A DNA stretch of 64,000 nt from Paenibacillus sp. 37 (GCF_008386395.1 NZ_CP043761.1:3906001-3970000); one strand, 5' to 3'. Counted from the first letter of the stretch, positions 53,030 to 62,032 are shown. Notes: generated from the sequence alone by a model not told the origin. Made by a program: numbers and translations.

Positions 53030-53428
53030 TTAAACAGATCGTATGTTCTTATTCCTATTATTTTATCACAGCCCTCGAACAACTACCCCGTAAAACGATA
53101 AAAATGGTTGAAACGTCCTTCTTATCAGCACTCTCCCTATGTCCATGGACATAGCCTCTAGCGCAAATATGCAGGTGAAATATCCTTACAACCGTGCCAA
53201 CACACTGGTTTCGGATCTTAATCAGCATGCTTATTACCCATGTAAACGCATTGTAGGCCATATGACCTCAGGATTCATTACACTTTCGATCATGTGTTTC
53301 AACCAAATGAAGCTGAATATCACAAAGAAAACACAGGCCATTAGCAGCCTGTGTCTTCTATATGTTCAAATTTCACCCAACATCTATAAATTTTAATCGA
53401 AACTAATCAATCTCTCAGAATTCCCTAC
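53030..53428. other. 399-bp intergenic region between two minus-strand units
   Basis: It must hold the promoter of the AAA+/VWA/SWIM operon, but I cannot pick a convincing -35/-10 pair. The right part carries the terminator of the aldo/keto reductase gene at 53326-53358. I see no gene. Confidence 0.4.
53326..53358 (-). terminator. Terminator of the aldo/keto reductase gene
   Basis: ACACAGGC (53331-53338) and GCCTGTGT (53347-53354) form a perfect 8-bp stem extended by A/T pairs. On the minus strand it is followed by TTTTCTTTG. Confidence 0.8.
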
Positions 53429-54406
53429 TTACATTCTACGCCCGCATGAAGCGGAATACAGCTCGTACCACTCATATCGGGTAAGCTCAATATTCGTTGC
53501 ATCACGACAGGCCAGAATACGTTCTGGTCGAATCGAACCAATGACAGGTTGTATCCCTGCTGGATGCTTCATTAACCAAGCCAGTACAATAGACTCCGGT
53601 GTCACCCCACGCTCCTTGGCCATTCGATCAACCAGTTGAGCCGTATGCTCAATCTCCGCGCGCTGTCCCTCAACTACCCTGCCAGTAAATCGCCCCTGAG
53701 CAAGGGGACCCCAAGCTTGCAGTTGAATATGCTCTGCCTGACAATATTCCATCGTGCCATAGGGAAACACGTTGTCTCTGGCTTGGGGCCGATTAACTGT
53801 CACACCGGCTTCTACGAATCCGATTTTATCCAGACTCATCTCCAACTGGTTCACAATCAGGGGTACTTTACTATGAAGCTGAAGAAGGCGAATCTGTTCA
53901 GAACCCATATTGGACACACCAAAATGGCGCACTTTACCGGAATGATGCAGCTCAGCCAGTGAGTCTCCAATTTCTTGCGGATGGGCGAGCGGATCAGGAC
54001 GGTGTAACAGCAAAATATCCAGATAATCGATCCCGAGCCGTTCCAGGATACCGTCCACACTCGCCAGGATATGTGCACCTGAAGTGTCATAACGCTGCGG
54101 TCCTTCATCATCACCCACAAGACGTATGCCACACTTCGACTGTATAATGATCTGTTCACGCAAACCAGGAGTTTCGGATAAAATTCGCCCCAATACATGC
54201 TCTGCCTTACCGCGTGTGTATATATCCGCCAAGTCAAAATGGTTTATGCCTATTTCGATAGCCGCTTCGACCGCTCGATGACCCTCCACGACAAGATCTG
54301 AAGTAATGGGGAGCCCGTCCCATTCGCCCCCAAAACGCATACAGCCAAGAACCATTCGACTTGCCGGAATCCGGTGTTGATGCAAAGGAAGTTGTGTGTA
54401 AGACAT
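53429..54406 (-). CDS. Aldo/keto reductase
   Basis: The ATG at 54406 has GAGGTG 8 bases upstream and gives 325 residues, the normal length; the frame runs 15 codons further without a site. The family patterns are present: NHFDLADIYTRGKAEHVLGR with the catalytic Asp/Tyr, IIQSKCGIRL with the catalytic Lys, YLDILLLHRPDP with the His, and HFGVSNMGSEQIRLLQ. The C-terminal cofactor loop is VIGSIRPERI. It reduces carbonyls with NAD(P)H in a TIM barrel; the ending and G-C-M-R-F-G-G motif resemble the E. coli YdhF group. The substrate is unknown. Confidence 0.9.
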   Translation of the reverse strand: MSYTQLPLHQHRIPASRMVLGCMRFGGEWDGLPITSDLVVEGHRAVEAAIEIGINHFDLADIYTRGKAEHVLGRILSETPGLREQIIIQSKCGIRLVGDDEGPQRYDTSGAHILASVDGILERLGIDYLDILLLHRPDPLAHPQEIGDSLAELHHSGKVRHFGVSNMGSEQIRLLQLHSKVPLIVNQLEMSLDKIGFVEAGVTVNRPQARDNVFPYGTMEYCQAEHIQLQAWGPLAQGRFTGRVVEGQRAEIEHTAQLVDRMAKERGVTPESIVLAWLMKHPAGIQPVIGSIRPERILACRDATNIELTRYEWYELYSASCGRRM

Positions 54407-54589
54407 GTCAGCGTTCACCTCGTTTTCATTTTTACCAAGCATAATAACCAATTCTATCTACCATGTCTTCTTCCATCTTCCTCTATTTTCCTGCTCAATC
54501 ATCCACTTGGACCAAAAACAAGGTTTCAAAAGCTTATGTATTGAATATATAGAGGGTGCAGGTATTATCTAGGAATATGAGAGGAGATT

Positions 54590-55795
54590 ATGCATTTGAA
54601 CCCGAATGAACCCAACGAATCCTCAAAGTCAGGAATTTTCACGAAAGAATTCACGCATAACCCTTACCCGGTGTATGAAAAGTTAAGAAAAGATGAGCCC
54701 GTTTTCCGAGTCATGTTTCCTCAAGGAGAATTCGGCTGGATGATTACCCGATACGAGGATGCAGTCCAGATTCTGAAAGATCCTCGCTTCAGCAAAGACA
54801 TGGTCCGACGTTACGGCGCTGACAATCAAAGCATTTTCTCGAATAATATGTTGTTCTCCGATCCGCCAGATCATAAACGTCTTCGCGGACTGGTGCAGAA
54901 AGCGTTCACGCCCAAACTGATTGCAAACATGCGAAGCCATATTCAGCACATTGCTGATGATCTGCTGGACAACCTCCCGTCACAGGATAAAATGAATCTG
55001 ATCGATGACTTTGCCTTCCCGCTGCCCATCATTGTTATTAGTGAAATTCTGGGGGTCCCTGCCCAGGATCGTGATCAATTCCGCATATGGTCCAATACGG
55101 TAATTGATGCTTCCACAGCCGAGAGCGCTGAGCTGTTTGAGCAGCATTCCAAGGAGTTTACGGATTACCTTACGGCTTGGTTCGCCAAAGTACGTCAAGA
55201 CCCGGGCACAGATCTGATCAGCCAGCTCGTCATTGCAGAAGAATCCGGGCAGCAGTTAACTGAACAAGAACTGCTTGGCGTTGTCTCTTTATTAATCATT
55301 GCTGGTCATGAAACAACCGTTAATCTCATCGGCAATGGGATTCTCGCCCTGCTGGAGCACCCTGAGCAACGCGAACTGCTGATCAAGCAACCCGAGCTTA
55401 TTCACAATGCTATTGAAGAGATGCTGCGTTATAACGGACCGGTGGAGTTCAGCACATCCCGGTGGGCTCTTGAAGATATTGAATTCCGTGGACAGCATAT
55501 TGCTCAAGGTGAACTTGTCATCGTTGCGCTTGATTCCGCCAACCGGGATGAACAGCAGTTTAAGGATGCTGATATTTTCGATATCACACGCGAGAAGAGT
55601 TCGCATCTGGCTTTTGGCAAAGGCATTCATCTCTGCCTGGGAGCGCCGCTTGCTCGTCTGGAAGGTGAGATTGCAGTCAGCACACTTCTGAATCGTTTTC
55701 CAAATATACAGCTTCAGGCAGATGTGAATGAACTGGAATGGAGACCTGGCATGATTGTTCGTGGTGTCAAGGAAATCCCGGTTCAACTTAAATAA
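54590..55795 (+). CDS. Cytochrome P450 (CYP107-like)
   Basis: The 401-residue soluble P450 has all signature elements. The oxygen-binding I-helix is AGHETT at residues 238-243. The E-x-x-R of the K helix is in EEMLRYNG. The heme loop is FGKGIHLCLG at 342-351, with Cys349 as the iron ligand. The N-terminal PDHKRLRGLVQKAFTP is typical of the bacterial CYP105/107 classes. It needs a separate ferredoxin or flavodoxin and reductase, neither of which is encoded here. The ATG is close behind AGGAG (a TTG six bases later is an alternative). It is followed by a small membrane protein gene after 40 bases. The substrate is unknown. Confidence 0.93.
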   Translation: MHLNPNEPNESSKSGIFTKEFTHNPYPVYEKLRKDEPVFRVMFPQGEFGWMITRYEDAVQILKDPRFSKDMVRRYGADNQSIFSNNMLFSDPPDHKRLRGLVQKAFTPKLIANMRSHIQHIADDLLDNLPSQDKMNLIDDFAFPLPIIVISEILGVPAQDRDQFRIWSNTVIDASTAESAELFEQHSKEFTDYLTAWFAKVRQDPGTDLISQLVIAEESGQQLTEQELLGVVSLLIIAGHETTVNLIGNGILALLEHPEQRELLIKQPELIHNAIEEMLRYNGPVEFSTSRWALEDIEFRGQHIAQGELVIVALDSANRDEQQFKDADIFDITREKSSHLAFGKGIHLCLGAPLARLEGEIAVSTLLNRFPNIQLQADVNELEWRPGMIVRGVKEIPVQLK

Positions 55796-55835
55796 TGGCC
55801 AAATATGAACAAATGAGAGCGAGGCACATGACATC

Positions 55836-56177
55836 ATGGAAATGAACACCTTGGTATGGATCGTTCTGTCGCTTCTGATCCTTGTATTGTTGGTTCGAGT
55901 CACCAGCCTGCAACGCCAATTGAATGAATTGAAAAGAGATGTGGAGCGCCTGGAGAACGGTTCAACCGTCAGCGCCCGCTCCGATTTCAATTACACCTTG
56001 TCGCCCAAGGAAGCATCTCCTTCCCAATCAAACCCACCGGGTCAAACTGATCTGGATTTGGAGCTGCTTACACTTATACAACAAGGGAAAAAAATTATGG
56101 CGATCAAACGACTGCGTGAAGCCAGAGGTCTTTCGTTGAAGGAAGCCAAAGACTATGTTGATTCCCTGGATCGGTAA
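55836..56177 (+). CDS. Membrane-anchored protein with ribosomal L7/L12 C-terminal-like domain
   Basis: The 113-residue protein starts with one membrane segment (TLVWIVLSLLILVLLVRV) and a short coiled coil (QRQLNELKRDVERLE). A Ser/Pro linker follows. It ends with LIQQGKKIMAIKRLREARGL then SLKEAKDYVDSL, matching the helix-turn-helix core of the bL12 C-terminal domain that binds translation factors. It is not ribosomal L12, since the N-terminal dimerisation domain is replaced by a membrane anchor. It is probably co-transcribed with the P450 gene. The role is unknown. Confidence 0.75.
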   Translation: MEMNTLVWIVLSLLILVLLVRVTSLQRQLNELKRDVERLENGSTVSARSDFNYTLSPKEASPSQSNPPGQTDLDLELLTLIQQGKKIMAIKRLREARGLSLKEAKDYVDSLDR

Positions 56178-56298
56178 TATACAACTCACATAACTCTCGG
56201 GGGAAGTTACTCCAGACTTTCGGCTGTTAACACAGACGCAGTAGAAATTATGGAATCTTCGTCCGAGAGTTTACTTTTCAAATGACATATGCTACTGT

Positions 56299-56318
56299 AT
56301 TTCTATATTACTAGAAAT
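56299..56318. promoter_or_regulatory. Candidate ArsR operator 1
   Basis: ATTTCTATATTACTAGAAAT has 7-bp inverted half-sites ATTTCTA / TAGAAAT with a 6-base centre, about 30 bases before the ArsR start. Two further copies lie at 56649 and 56810. Confidence 0.65.
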
Positions 56319-56347
56319 AAGAAATAAAGACGAAAGGACGGATCATT

Positions 56348-56632
56348 ATGCAATCAAACTCGAATGAGATTGAACAAGTCGTCAAAATTCATAAAGCACT
56401 GGGCGAGCAAACACGGTACAAAATCATTCAGATCTTATCGGGCGAAAGCAACCTGTGTCCTGCCGATCTGGAGAGCCGCCTTGTTACGGTTGCCCTATCA
56501 ACTCTGTCTCATCATCTGAAACAGCTGTCCGATTGCGGCCTGCTTACATCGCAGAAGAAAGGTACTTATATCTACTACAGCCTGAACACGGAGACCGCAC
56601 AAAAGTTTGTTCCCTATCTGCTAAATAAATAA
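56348..56632 (+). CDS. ArsR-family transcriptional regulator
   Basis: The 94-residue protein is a minimal winged helix: KIHKALGEQTRYKIIQILSG, SNLCPADLESRLVTVALSTL and SHHLKQLSDCGLLTSQKKGT, with YIYYSLN as the wing. Only two Cys are present (in LCPADL and SDCGL), and neither forms the ELCVCDL metal site of ArsR/SmtB, so it may sense something other than As/Cd or use a different site. AAAGGACGG precedes the ATG at normal distance. Matching palindromes lie before its own gene and before the MFS gene downstream, so it most likely represses both. Confidence 0.88.
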   Translation: MQSNSNEIEQVVKIHKALGEQTRYKIIQILSGESNLCPADLESRLVTVALSTLSHHLKQLSDCGLLTSQKKGTYIYYSLNTETAQKFVPYLLNK

Positions 56633-56648
56633 AAAAAATTTGAGTTAT

Positions 56649-56668
56649 ATTTCTATATAATTAGAAAT
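56649..56668. promoter_or_regulatory. Candidate ArsR operator 2
   Basis: ATTTCTATATAATTAGAAAT has the same 7-bp half-sites and 6-base centre as operator 1, 17 bases after the ArsR stop codon. Confidence 0.65.
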
Positions 56669-56809
56669 ATTGAAACAACGCACGATATTTATTAGTAGAA
56701 CTAGGTCACTTAAGTTTACGCTTATACCATTATTCATTATCTAGGTTGTAACATCACCGTTCGTAGATCGGTTGCATTCAGAGCATCCATGTCTTGTTCT
56801 ATCGTCTTT

Positions 56810-56829
56810 ATTTCTATATTTCTAAAAAT
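56810..56829. promoter_or_regulatory. Candidate ArsR operator 3
   Basis: ATTTCTATATTTCTAAAAAT matches operators 1 and 2 with one change in the right half-site, 35 bases before the MFS start codon. It is well placed to block that promoter. Confidence 0.55.
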
Positions 56830-56863
56830 ATAATAATTATAATCAGAAAGAGGTTATGTTTCC

Positions 56864-58048
56864 ATGTCTTCTACGCTCAAAATCTATGTTCTTGCCTTGG
56901 TCAGTTTCCTTGTAGGAACGTCCGAATATGTCATTGCCGGCATTTTGGATCGCATTGCAGATACCATGAATATCTCTTTAATCGCTGCCGGACAGCTCAT
57001 TACGATTTTTTCACTCGTATATGCGCTAGGTACACCTGTCATTATTGCACTGACTTCGCGCTGGGACCGTCGCAAGCTGTTGCTATACTTCCTCGGTCTA
57101 TTCGTTGCGGCTAATGTTCTTGCCTATCTGTTGCCGGGTTATGGACTGTTCGTCACAGCACGCGTGTTGATGGCTTTGGGCGCGGGCGTTGTTGTTGTCA
57201 CGGCATTAACGGTCGCTTCCCAAATAGCGGCTGAGGGCAAACAAGCTAGTGCAATCGCCACAGTAATCACTGGATTTACGGCTTCCCTGATTGTTGGTGT
57301 TCCGCTCGGAAGGCTCGTTGCTGCATCTTGGGATTGGAAACTCGTTTTTGCCGGCATAGCCGTTCTTGGAATCCTCGCCATGCTGGTAATTGCGGCCGCC
57401 ATTCCGCCTTCCAAAGCAGAAGCCCCTGTTCCACTGAAGAAACAACTGTCTTTGCTCAAACAGCCACGAATTGTACTGGCATTGCTGGTGACCTTTTTCT
57501 GGTTAGGTGGTTATTCCATTGCCTACACGTACATTTCACCTTATCTTGTATCCGTTTCAGGAATGAGCGAAGCACTACTCAGTTCAGCTTTACTCGCATT
57601 TGGTATAGCTAGTCTGATCGGTTCAAAAGCAGGAGGATTCGGTGCTGACCGTTTGGGTGTCAAACGAACGCTGATCACAGGCATGACATTGCATATCGTG
57701 AGTCTGGTCCTGTTGAATATAACAGCAAGCTCTCATCTCGCTGTCTTCCTTGTTCTTATTTTGTGGTCTTTTGCCGCATGGTCCTCAGGTCCAACTCAGC
57801 AATATAACCTGGTCACCATGGCTCCGGAATCCTCTGGCATTATGCTAAGCCTGAACAGTTCGGTGATGCAACTGGCGATGGCTGCCGGCGCAGGTATTGG
57901 TGGAATTGCTGTCAGCAGCGTTTCATTGTCATCCATCACCTGGATTGGCGCTGTCGGGGTTGCTGTTGCCATCATCATCGTTATAAGCTCGTATCGTTCA
58001 GCGCCTTTCAAAAGTACACAAACCAATACATCGCACAACAGTGCATGA
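56864..58048 (+). CDS. MFS efflux transporter, DHA1/AraJ-like
   Basis: The 394-residue protein has 12 hydrophobic segments. GTSEYVIAGILDRIADTMNI near the N-terminus is the pattern of the AraJ/YdhP/NepI-type DHA1 exporters, and motif A lies in LTSRWDRRKLLLYF. VFAGIAVLGILAM marks TM6 and a cytoplasmic loop follows at about residue 190. Such pumps export drugs, sugars or nucleosides with protons; the substrate is unknown. It is separated from the ArsR gene by 231 bases holding two candidate ArsR operators, making a regulated efflux unit. AGAGG lies before the ATG. Confidence 0.9.
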   Translation: MSSTLKIYVLALVSFLVGTSEYVIAGILDRIADTMNISLIAAGQLITIFSLVYALGTPVIIALTSRWDRRKLLLYFLGLFVAANVLAYLLPGYGLFVTARVLMALGAGVVVVTALTVASQIAAEGKQASAIATVITGFTASLIVGVPLGRLVAASWDWKLVFAGIAVLGILAMLVIAAAIPPSKAEAPVPLKKQLSLLKQPRIVLALLVTFFWLGGYSIAYTYISPYLVSVSGMSEALLSSALLAFGIASLIGSKAGGFGADRLGVKRTLITGMTLHIVSLVLLNITASSHLAVFLVLILWSFAAWSSGPTQQYNLVTMAPESSGIMLSLNSSVMQLAMAAGAGIGGIAVSSVSLSSITWIGAVGVAVAIIIVISSYRSAPFKSTQTNTSHNSA

Positions 58049-58076
58049 TATGAATTCGTAGTACAACAGACAAACC

Positions 58077-58117
58077 AAAAAGAGAGGTCACTGTATGCAT
58101 ACAGAGGCCTCTCTTTA
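58077..58117. terminator. Bidirectional terminator between convergent MFS and SDR genes
   Basis: AAAGAGAGGTC and GCCTCTCTTT pair (with an inner CTGTATGCATACAG palindrome) and have A/T runs on both sides. Confidence 0.8.
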
Positions 58118-58157
58118 AACATTTTAACGACTATTCTATTAAGGATAAGCAGAACTC

Positions 58158-58913
58158 TTATTGGGCCGTAACTGCACCATCGATCGGATATACTGCACCA
58201 TTGATATACGGCGCTTCATCTCCAAGCAGGAAGGAAACCAGGTTAGCAATCTCTTCAGGTCTTCCCAGACGTCCGGATGGAATGCTATCAACGGTTGCCT
58301 TGAACACTTCAGGGTTGTCTTTACCGAACTGAATGACCATCGGCGTCTCAATTGTACCTGGAGCAATCGCATTTACACGAATGTTGTCCTTGCCATATTC
58401 AATTGCAGCAGTACGCGTCAAGCCAACCACGCCATGTTTGGTTGCTGCGTAAGGTGCGACTGCGGGTACACCAACAATACCAGCTGTGGAAGCCGTGTTC
58501 ACAATGGAACCCCCACCTGTTTTGAGCATTTCCGTAATCACATACTTCAACCCGTAGAATACACTTCTCAGGTTAATATCAATAATCTGGTCAAACTGCT
58601 CGATCGTATGTTCAATCAACTTGATCCCAGGACCCGCAATCCCTGCATTATTAAAGAACATGTCGATTCGTCCGAACTCTTCGACTGCTTTTTTCACATA
58701 ATTCTCAACTTCAGGTGCTTTACTCACATCTGCCTTTACAAAAATAGCTTTACTTCCCAGCTTCTCAATCTGCTTAACCGTTTCAAGACCTGTCTCTTCG
58801 ACAAGATCCACAACAACAATGGATGCACCCTTCTCAGCCAGCTTGAGTGCTGCTGCTTGGCCCAATCCACTTCCTGCTCCAGTAATAATGGCTACTTTTC
58901 CTGCGTGACTCAT
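58158..58913 (-). CDS. Short-chain dehydrogenase/reductase
   Basis: The start at 58913 follows GGAGGAG by 7-8 bases and gives 251 residues. Classical SDR motifs are all present: TGAGSGLGQAAALKL for NAD(P) binding, FFNNAGIAGPG, the catalytic Ser in IVNTASTAGIVG, Tyr and Lys in YAATKHGVVGLTR, and NAIAPGTIETPM. GAVYPIDGAVTAQ closes the fold. It interconverts an alcohol and a ketone in the cytoplasm; an acidic residue after the second beta strand (VVVDLVEETG) suggests NAD(H) preference. Monocistronic, substrate unknown. Confidence 0.9.
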   Translation of the reverse strand: MSHAGKVAIITGAGSGLGQAAALKLAEKGASIVVVDLVEETGLETVKQIEKLGSKAIFVKADVSKAPEVENYVKKAVEEFGRIDMFFNNAGIAGPGIKLIEHTIEQFDQIIDINLRSVFYGLKYVITEMLKTGGGSIVNTASTAGIVGVPAVAPYAATKHGVVGLTRTAAIEYGKDNIRVNAIAPGTIETPMVIQFGKDNPEVFKATVDSIPSGRLGRPEEIANLVSFLLGDEAPYINGAVYPIDGAVTAQ

Positions 58914-59236
58914 GTTGATCTCCTCCATGTGTATGTGTCATCTTGTGATTGGATCGATGAATACGATATGAAACGTACTTACATGCAATGATGCAATATG
59001 TAGGACAAAAATGGCATAAAACCTTCTTGACTTTACCTATTCTAATAGACTTTCGACATAAAAACAAATCATATAATATGCATTCATACTATATCACGCG
59101 TCACATTTTCAGCATTTTTATTGAAGGAGCATACAACTATTACGCCTTGTTGCATGCTCCTCTTTTACATATACAATATCTTTTAAGTCAGTATCTCTAC
59201 AACTTCAAATGGTGCATATCCGCTTATCAAAACACT
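58914..59236. other. Intergenic region between SDR and PoxB-like genes
   Basis: It holds a 12-bp hairpin (GGAGCATACAAC 59126-59137 with GTTGCATGCTCC 59149-59160), probably ending the PoxB-like transcript, and the unseen promoter of the SDR gene. No gene is supported. Confidence 0.5.
59121..59166 (-). terminator. Hairpin downstream of the PoxB-like gene
   Basis: The 12-bp stem described for this gap has one non-Watson-Crick position and an 11-base loop, with A/T-rich flanks on both sides. The minus-strand tail is T-poor, so efficiency is uncertain. Confidence 0.5.
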
Positions 59237-60964
59237 TTAACGCAGCAAATTCGTTTTTGCCAATTCAATAATTTCGTCACCGCGTCCGTTGAGCACAGCT
59301 TTCATCATCCATAAGGTGAATCCTTCCGCCTGTTTGATATCAATCTTCGGAGGTAAGGACAATTCCTGACGATTCACCACCACATCAATCAACACAGGAC
59401 CGTCATGCTGAAGCGCACGCTGCACAGCTCCCTCCAGTTCATCCGGATCCTCAACCCGAATACCTTCCATGCCCATGGCTTGAGCAACCATCGCAAAGTT
59501 GGGATTGACAAGCTCTGTTCCCGATTCCAGGAATCCGGCAGCTTTCATCTCCAGCTCAACAAAACCGAGTGCCCCATTATTAAACACCACAACTTTGATC
59601 GGCAGATTATGCTGTTTCAGTGTCAACAGATCACCCATCAGCATCGTAATACCACCATCACCCGACAACGAGATGACTTGTCTGCCCGGATCAGCGACCT
59701 GAGCGCCAATTGCCTGTGGCAAAGCGTTTGCCATCGTACCATGACTGAATGAACCGAGCAGCCTGCGGTTGCGGCTCATCTCGATATAACGGGCCGCCCA
59801 TACTGTCGGCGTACCGACATCACAGGTGAAGATGGCATTTTCAGCTGCGGCATCACTAATGACTTTGGTCAGGTACTGCGGATGGATGGGCTTTTTACCC
59901 GGTTTTCCAACGGCCAGCTCGTCCAGATCTTTACGTACTTTCACATAACGATCCACACTTTTACGCAGATGTTTGTCACTGTGTTCCTCTGTCAGATAAG
60001 GAAGCAAGGTTTCAATGGTCGCTTTTACATCCCCACATACGCCGTAATCCAGCTTCGTGCGCCGACCCAGATGGGAAGATTGAATGTCGACCTGAAGGAC
60101 TTTCGCATCTTCGGGATAGAATTGACGATATGGGAAATCCGTCCCCAGCATTAATAGTACATCACAGTCCATCATGGCATGATAACCGGATGAATACCCA
60201 ATTAGACCCGTAAGACCCACGGAATAAGGGTTCTCATACTCCAAATATTCCTTGCCTCGTAGCGCAATAACCATCGGGGATTTCAAACGATCAGAGAGTT
60301 GCATAAGGGGCTCCCGAGCGCCCGCGCAGCCTGCACCGCACAATAAGGTAATTTTTTTGCCTTGATTCAGATATTCCGCCAGTTTCACAAGTTCAGGCTC
60401 AGAAGGATGTACCACTGGATTAGTCGCATGATACACGTGCTCAGGTACAGGCAGATCCGCTGCTTCAAGTCCTGCTACATCCCCCGGCAAAACAACGACG
60501 GACACACCTGAACGTGCCACTGCTGTCTGAATGGCCATCGTCAGAGAACGCGGCATCTGTTTTGCTGTTGTAATGACTTCACAATAATCGCTACATTCCT
60601 GGAACAGATACTCCGGATGGGTCGCTTGAAAATATTCACTGCCAATCTCGTCACTTGGGATATGTGCAGCAATGGCGAGTACAGGAACACGATTGCGGTG
60701 GCAATCGTACAGACCATTGATCAGATGCATATTACCAGGACCACTGCTACCTGCGCAGACAGCGATACTTCCACTGACCTGAGCGTCCGCCCCGGCAGCA
60801 AATGCAGCTACTTCTTCATGCCGTACATGAATCCACTCGATCTTCCCCGAACGACGAATGGAGTCGAGTACCGCATTCAAGGAGTCTCCAACAATGCCAT
60901 ATATGCGTTTGATGCCAGCGTTCAATAAGGATTCAACCAGAACGTCCGCGACTGTTTTTTTCAT
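59237..60964 (-). CDS. Thiamine-diphosphate enzyme, pyruvate oxidase/PoxB-like
   Basis: The 575-residue protein is close to the length of E. coli PoxB (572). The PYR domain has RIYGIVGDSLNAVLDSIRRS and IHVRHEEVAAFAAGADAQVS with the catalytic Glu that activates thiamine. The central domain is of the DHS type. The PP domain carries the G-D-G...N-N motif (SLSGDGGITMLMGDLL ... VVVFNNGALGFVE). PoxB proteins are flavoproteins that turn pyruvate into acetate and CO2 and pass electrons to quinone; the last 20 residues include a basic/hydrophobic helix compatible with membrane attachment. Acetolactate-type activity is less likely. A-G-G-A-G precedes the ATG. Confidence 0.88.
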   Translation of the reverse strand: MKKTVADVLVESLLNAGIKRIYGIVGDSLNAVLDSIRRSGKIEWIHVRHEEVAAFAAGADAQVSGSIAVCAGSSGPGNMHLINGLYDCHRNRVPVLAIAAHIPSDEIGSEYFQATHPEYLFQECSDYCEVITTAKQMPRSLTMAIQTAVARSGVSVVVLPGDVAGLEAADLPVPEHVYHATNPVVHPSEPELVKLAEYLNQGKKITLLCGAGCAGAREPLMQLSDRLKSPMVIALRGKEYLEYENPYSVGLTGLIGYSSGYHAMMDCDVLLMLGTDFPYRQFYPEDAKVLQVDIQSSHLGRRTKLDYGVCGDVKATIETLLPYLTEEHSDKHLRKSVDRYVKVRKDLDELAVGKPGKKPIHPQYLTKVISDAAAENAIFTCDVGTPTVWAARYIEMSRNRRLLGSFSHGTMANALPQAIGAQVADPGRQVISLSGDGGITMLMGDLLTLKQHNLPIKVVVFNNGALGFVELEMKAAGFLESGTELVNPNFAMVAQAMGMEGIRVEDPDELEGAVQRALQHDGPVLIDVVVNRQELSLPPKIDIKQAEGFTLWMMKAVLNGRGDEIIELAKTNLLR

Positions 60965-61137
60965 AATAGGTGGGTCTCCTTTAATTGCTCATTTTGATTA
61001 TGTTTCCACTCGGTTAATATACCTATTCTTATACCCCAATCTTCTGAAAACCGAACCAACCCAATATGTATGTCTGGATATATGAAACAAAACCGGCCCC
61101 TTAAACCTTTATTCCAGCCACAACAAAAATGCCAAAA

Positions 61138-61165
61138 AATCCGTTTGTCATTTGACAAACGGATT
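61138..61165 (-). terminator. Terminator of the 61223-61984 SDR gene
   Basis: AATCCGTTTGTCA and TGACAAACGGATT are a perfect 13-bp inverted repeat with a 2-base centre. On the minus strand it is followed by TTTTTTGG. Confidence 0.85.
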
Positions 61166-61222
61166 ACAGTTAAACTAGGTTTATTTGTTATTTCATGTGA
61201 ATTCCCGAATCCCAAGCGTACA

Positions 61223-61984
61223 CTAGATGGCAGGCATCACATTGCCACCACTTACCGGGATATAGGCACCCGTGATAAATGAGGACAGATCCGAAGCGAG
61301 AAAAGCTACCGCATTGGCGATTTCCTGATCTTCACCCCTGCGTTTGAGTGGTACAGTCCGCGTATATGCCTCATCATGTCCAGGCTCACTGGAGCGGTCA
61401 CGTTCGCTAATTGTCCATCCAGGTGCTACCTGGTTCACGGTAATCTGATACTCGCCAACCTCCTTGGCCAGCACGCGATATACGCCATCCATTCCACGTT
61501 TACCAGCGGTGTAGGCCGATTGGTGAGCGAAGTTTTGCATCGCACATTCGGTATTAATGCCAATGAACCGCCCGGATCTGACGTTTTGCATATGTGGTAT
61601 GAAAGCTTTGGCAAGATACACACTCTGCATGACACAGGATTCAAACTGGCTCAAGTAATCTTCAGGAGACTGTTCCAACACCGTTGTCCATTCATATTGA
61701 ATGACCGCATTGGCAACAACGATATCCACACCGCCGAGGACAGGCTGAATTTCATCACGCATCCGAAATGCCGTATCCTGCTTGGTAATATCCCCCTGTA
61801 CAATTACAGCCTTACGACCGAGTGCTTCAATCTCACCTTGAAGCTCCCGAGCCTTGGTATCATTATTTATGTAATGTAGAGCCAGATTGGCGCCACAGGT
61901 TGCCAACGTGCGGGCGATGACTCTCCCCAGTTGTCCGGTTGCGCCTGTAACCAGAGCCGTTTTTCCTGAGAGATCCAATTGCAT
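61223..61984 (-). CDS. Short-chain dehydrogenase/reductase (second)
   Basis: The start at 61984 follows AAGGAGG (about 11 bases) and gives 253 residues; the frame continues 23 codons upstream without a site. Motifs: VTGATGQLGRVIARTL for cofactor binding, VVANAVIQYEW in place of the usual N-N-A-G, YTAGKRGMDGVYRVL with catalytic Tyr and Lys, and NQVAPGWTISERDRS. The Ser region is FIGINTECAMQNF, where the catalytic Ser is replaced or shifted. The altered NNAG and Ser motifs make it an atypical SDR that may have changed activity. It is preceded by a LacI-type palindrome. Confidence 0.82.
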   Translation of the reverse strand: MQLDLSGKTALVTGATGQLGRVIARTLATCGANLALHYINNDTKARELQGEIEALGRKAVIVQGDITKQDTAFRMRDEIQPVLGGVDIVVANAVIQYEWTTVLEQSPEDYLSQFESCVMQSVYLAKAFIPHMQNVRSGRFIGINTECAMQNFAHQSAYTAGKRGMDGVYRVLAKEVGEYQITVNQVAPGWTISERDRSSEPGHDEAYTRTVPLKRRGEDQEIANAVAFLASDLSSFITGAYIPVSGGNVMPAI

Positions 61985-62016
61985 AACAGTGAAAACCTCC
62001 TTAAATTTCATTCGAT

Positions 62017-62032
62017 TCGAAAACGATTTCGA
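62017..62032. promoter_or_regulatory. Palindrome upstream of the second SDR gene
   Basis: TCGAAAACGATTTCGA is a 16-bp near-perfect palindrome (one mismatched pair), 33 bases before the SDR start codon. The A-A-C-G-A-T-T centre resembles LacI-family operators; no such regulator is next to it. Confidence 0.4.

Noticed and set aside
58161..58991. 276-codon plus-strand frame opposite the SDR gene
   Set aside because: It mirrors the SDR coding sequence, has Cys/Asn-rich unlikely composition and no ribosome binding site.
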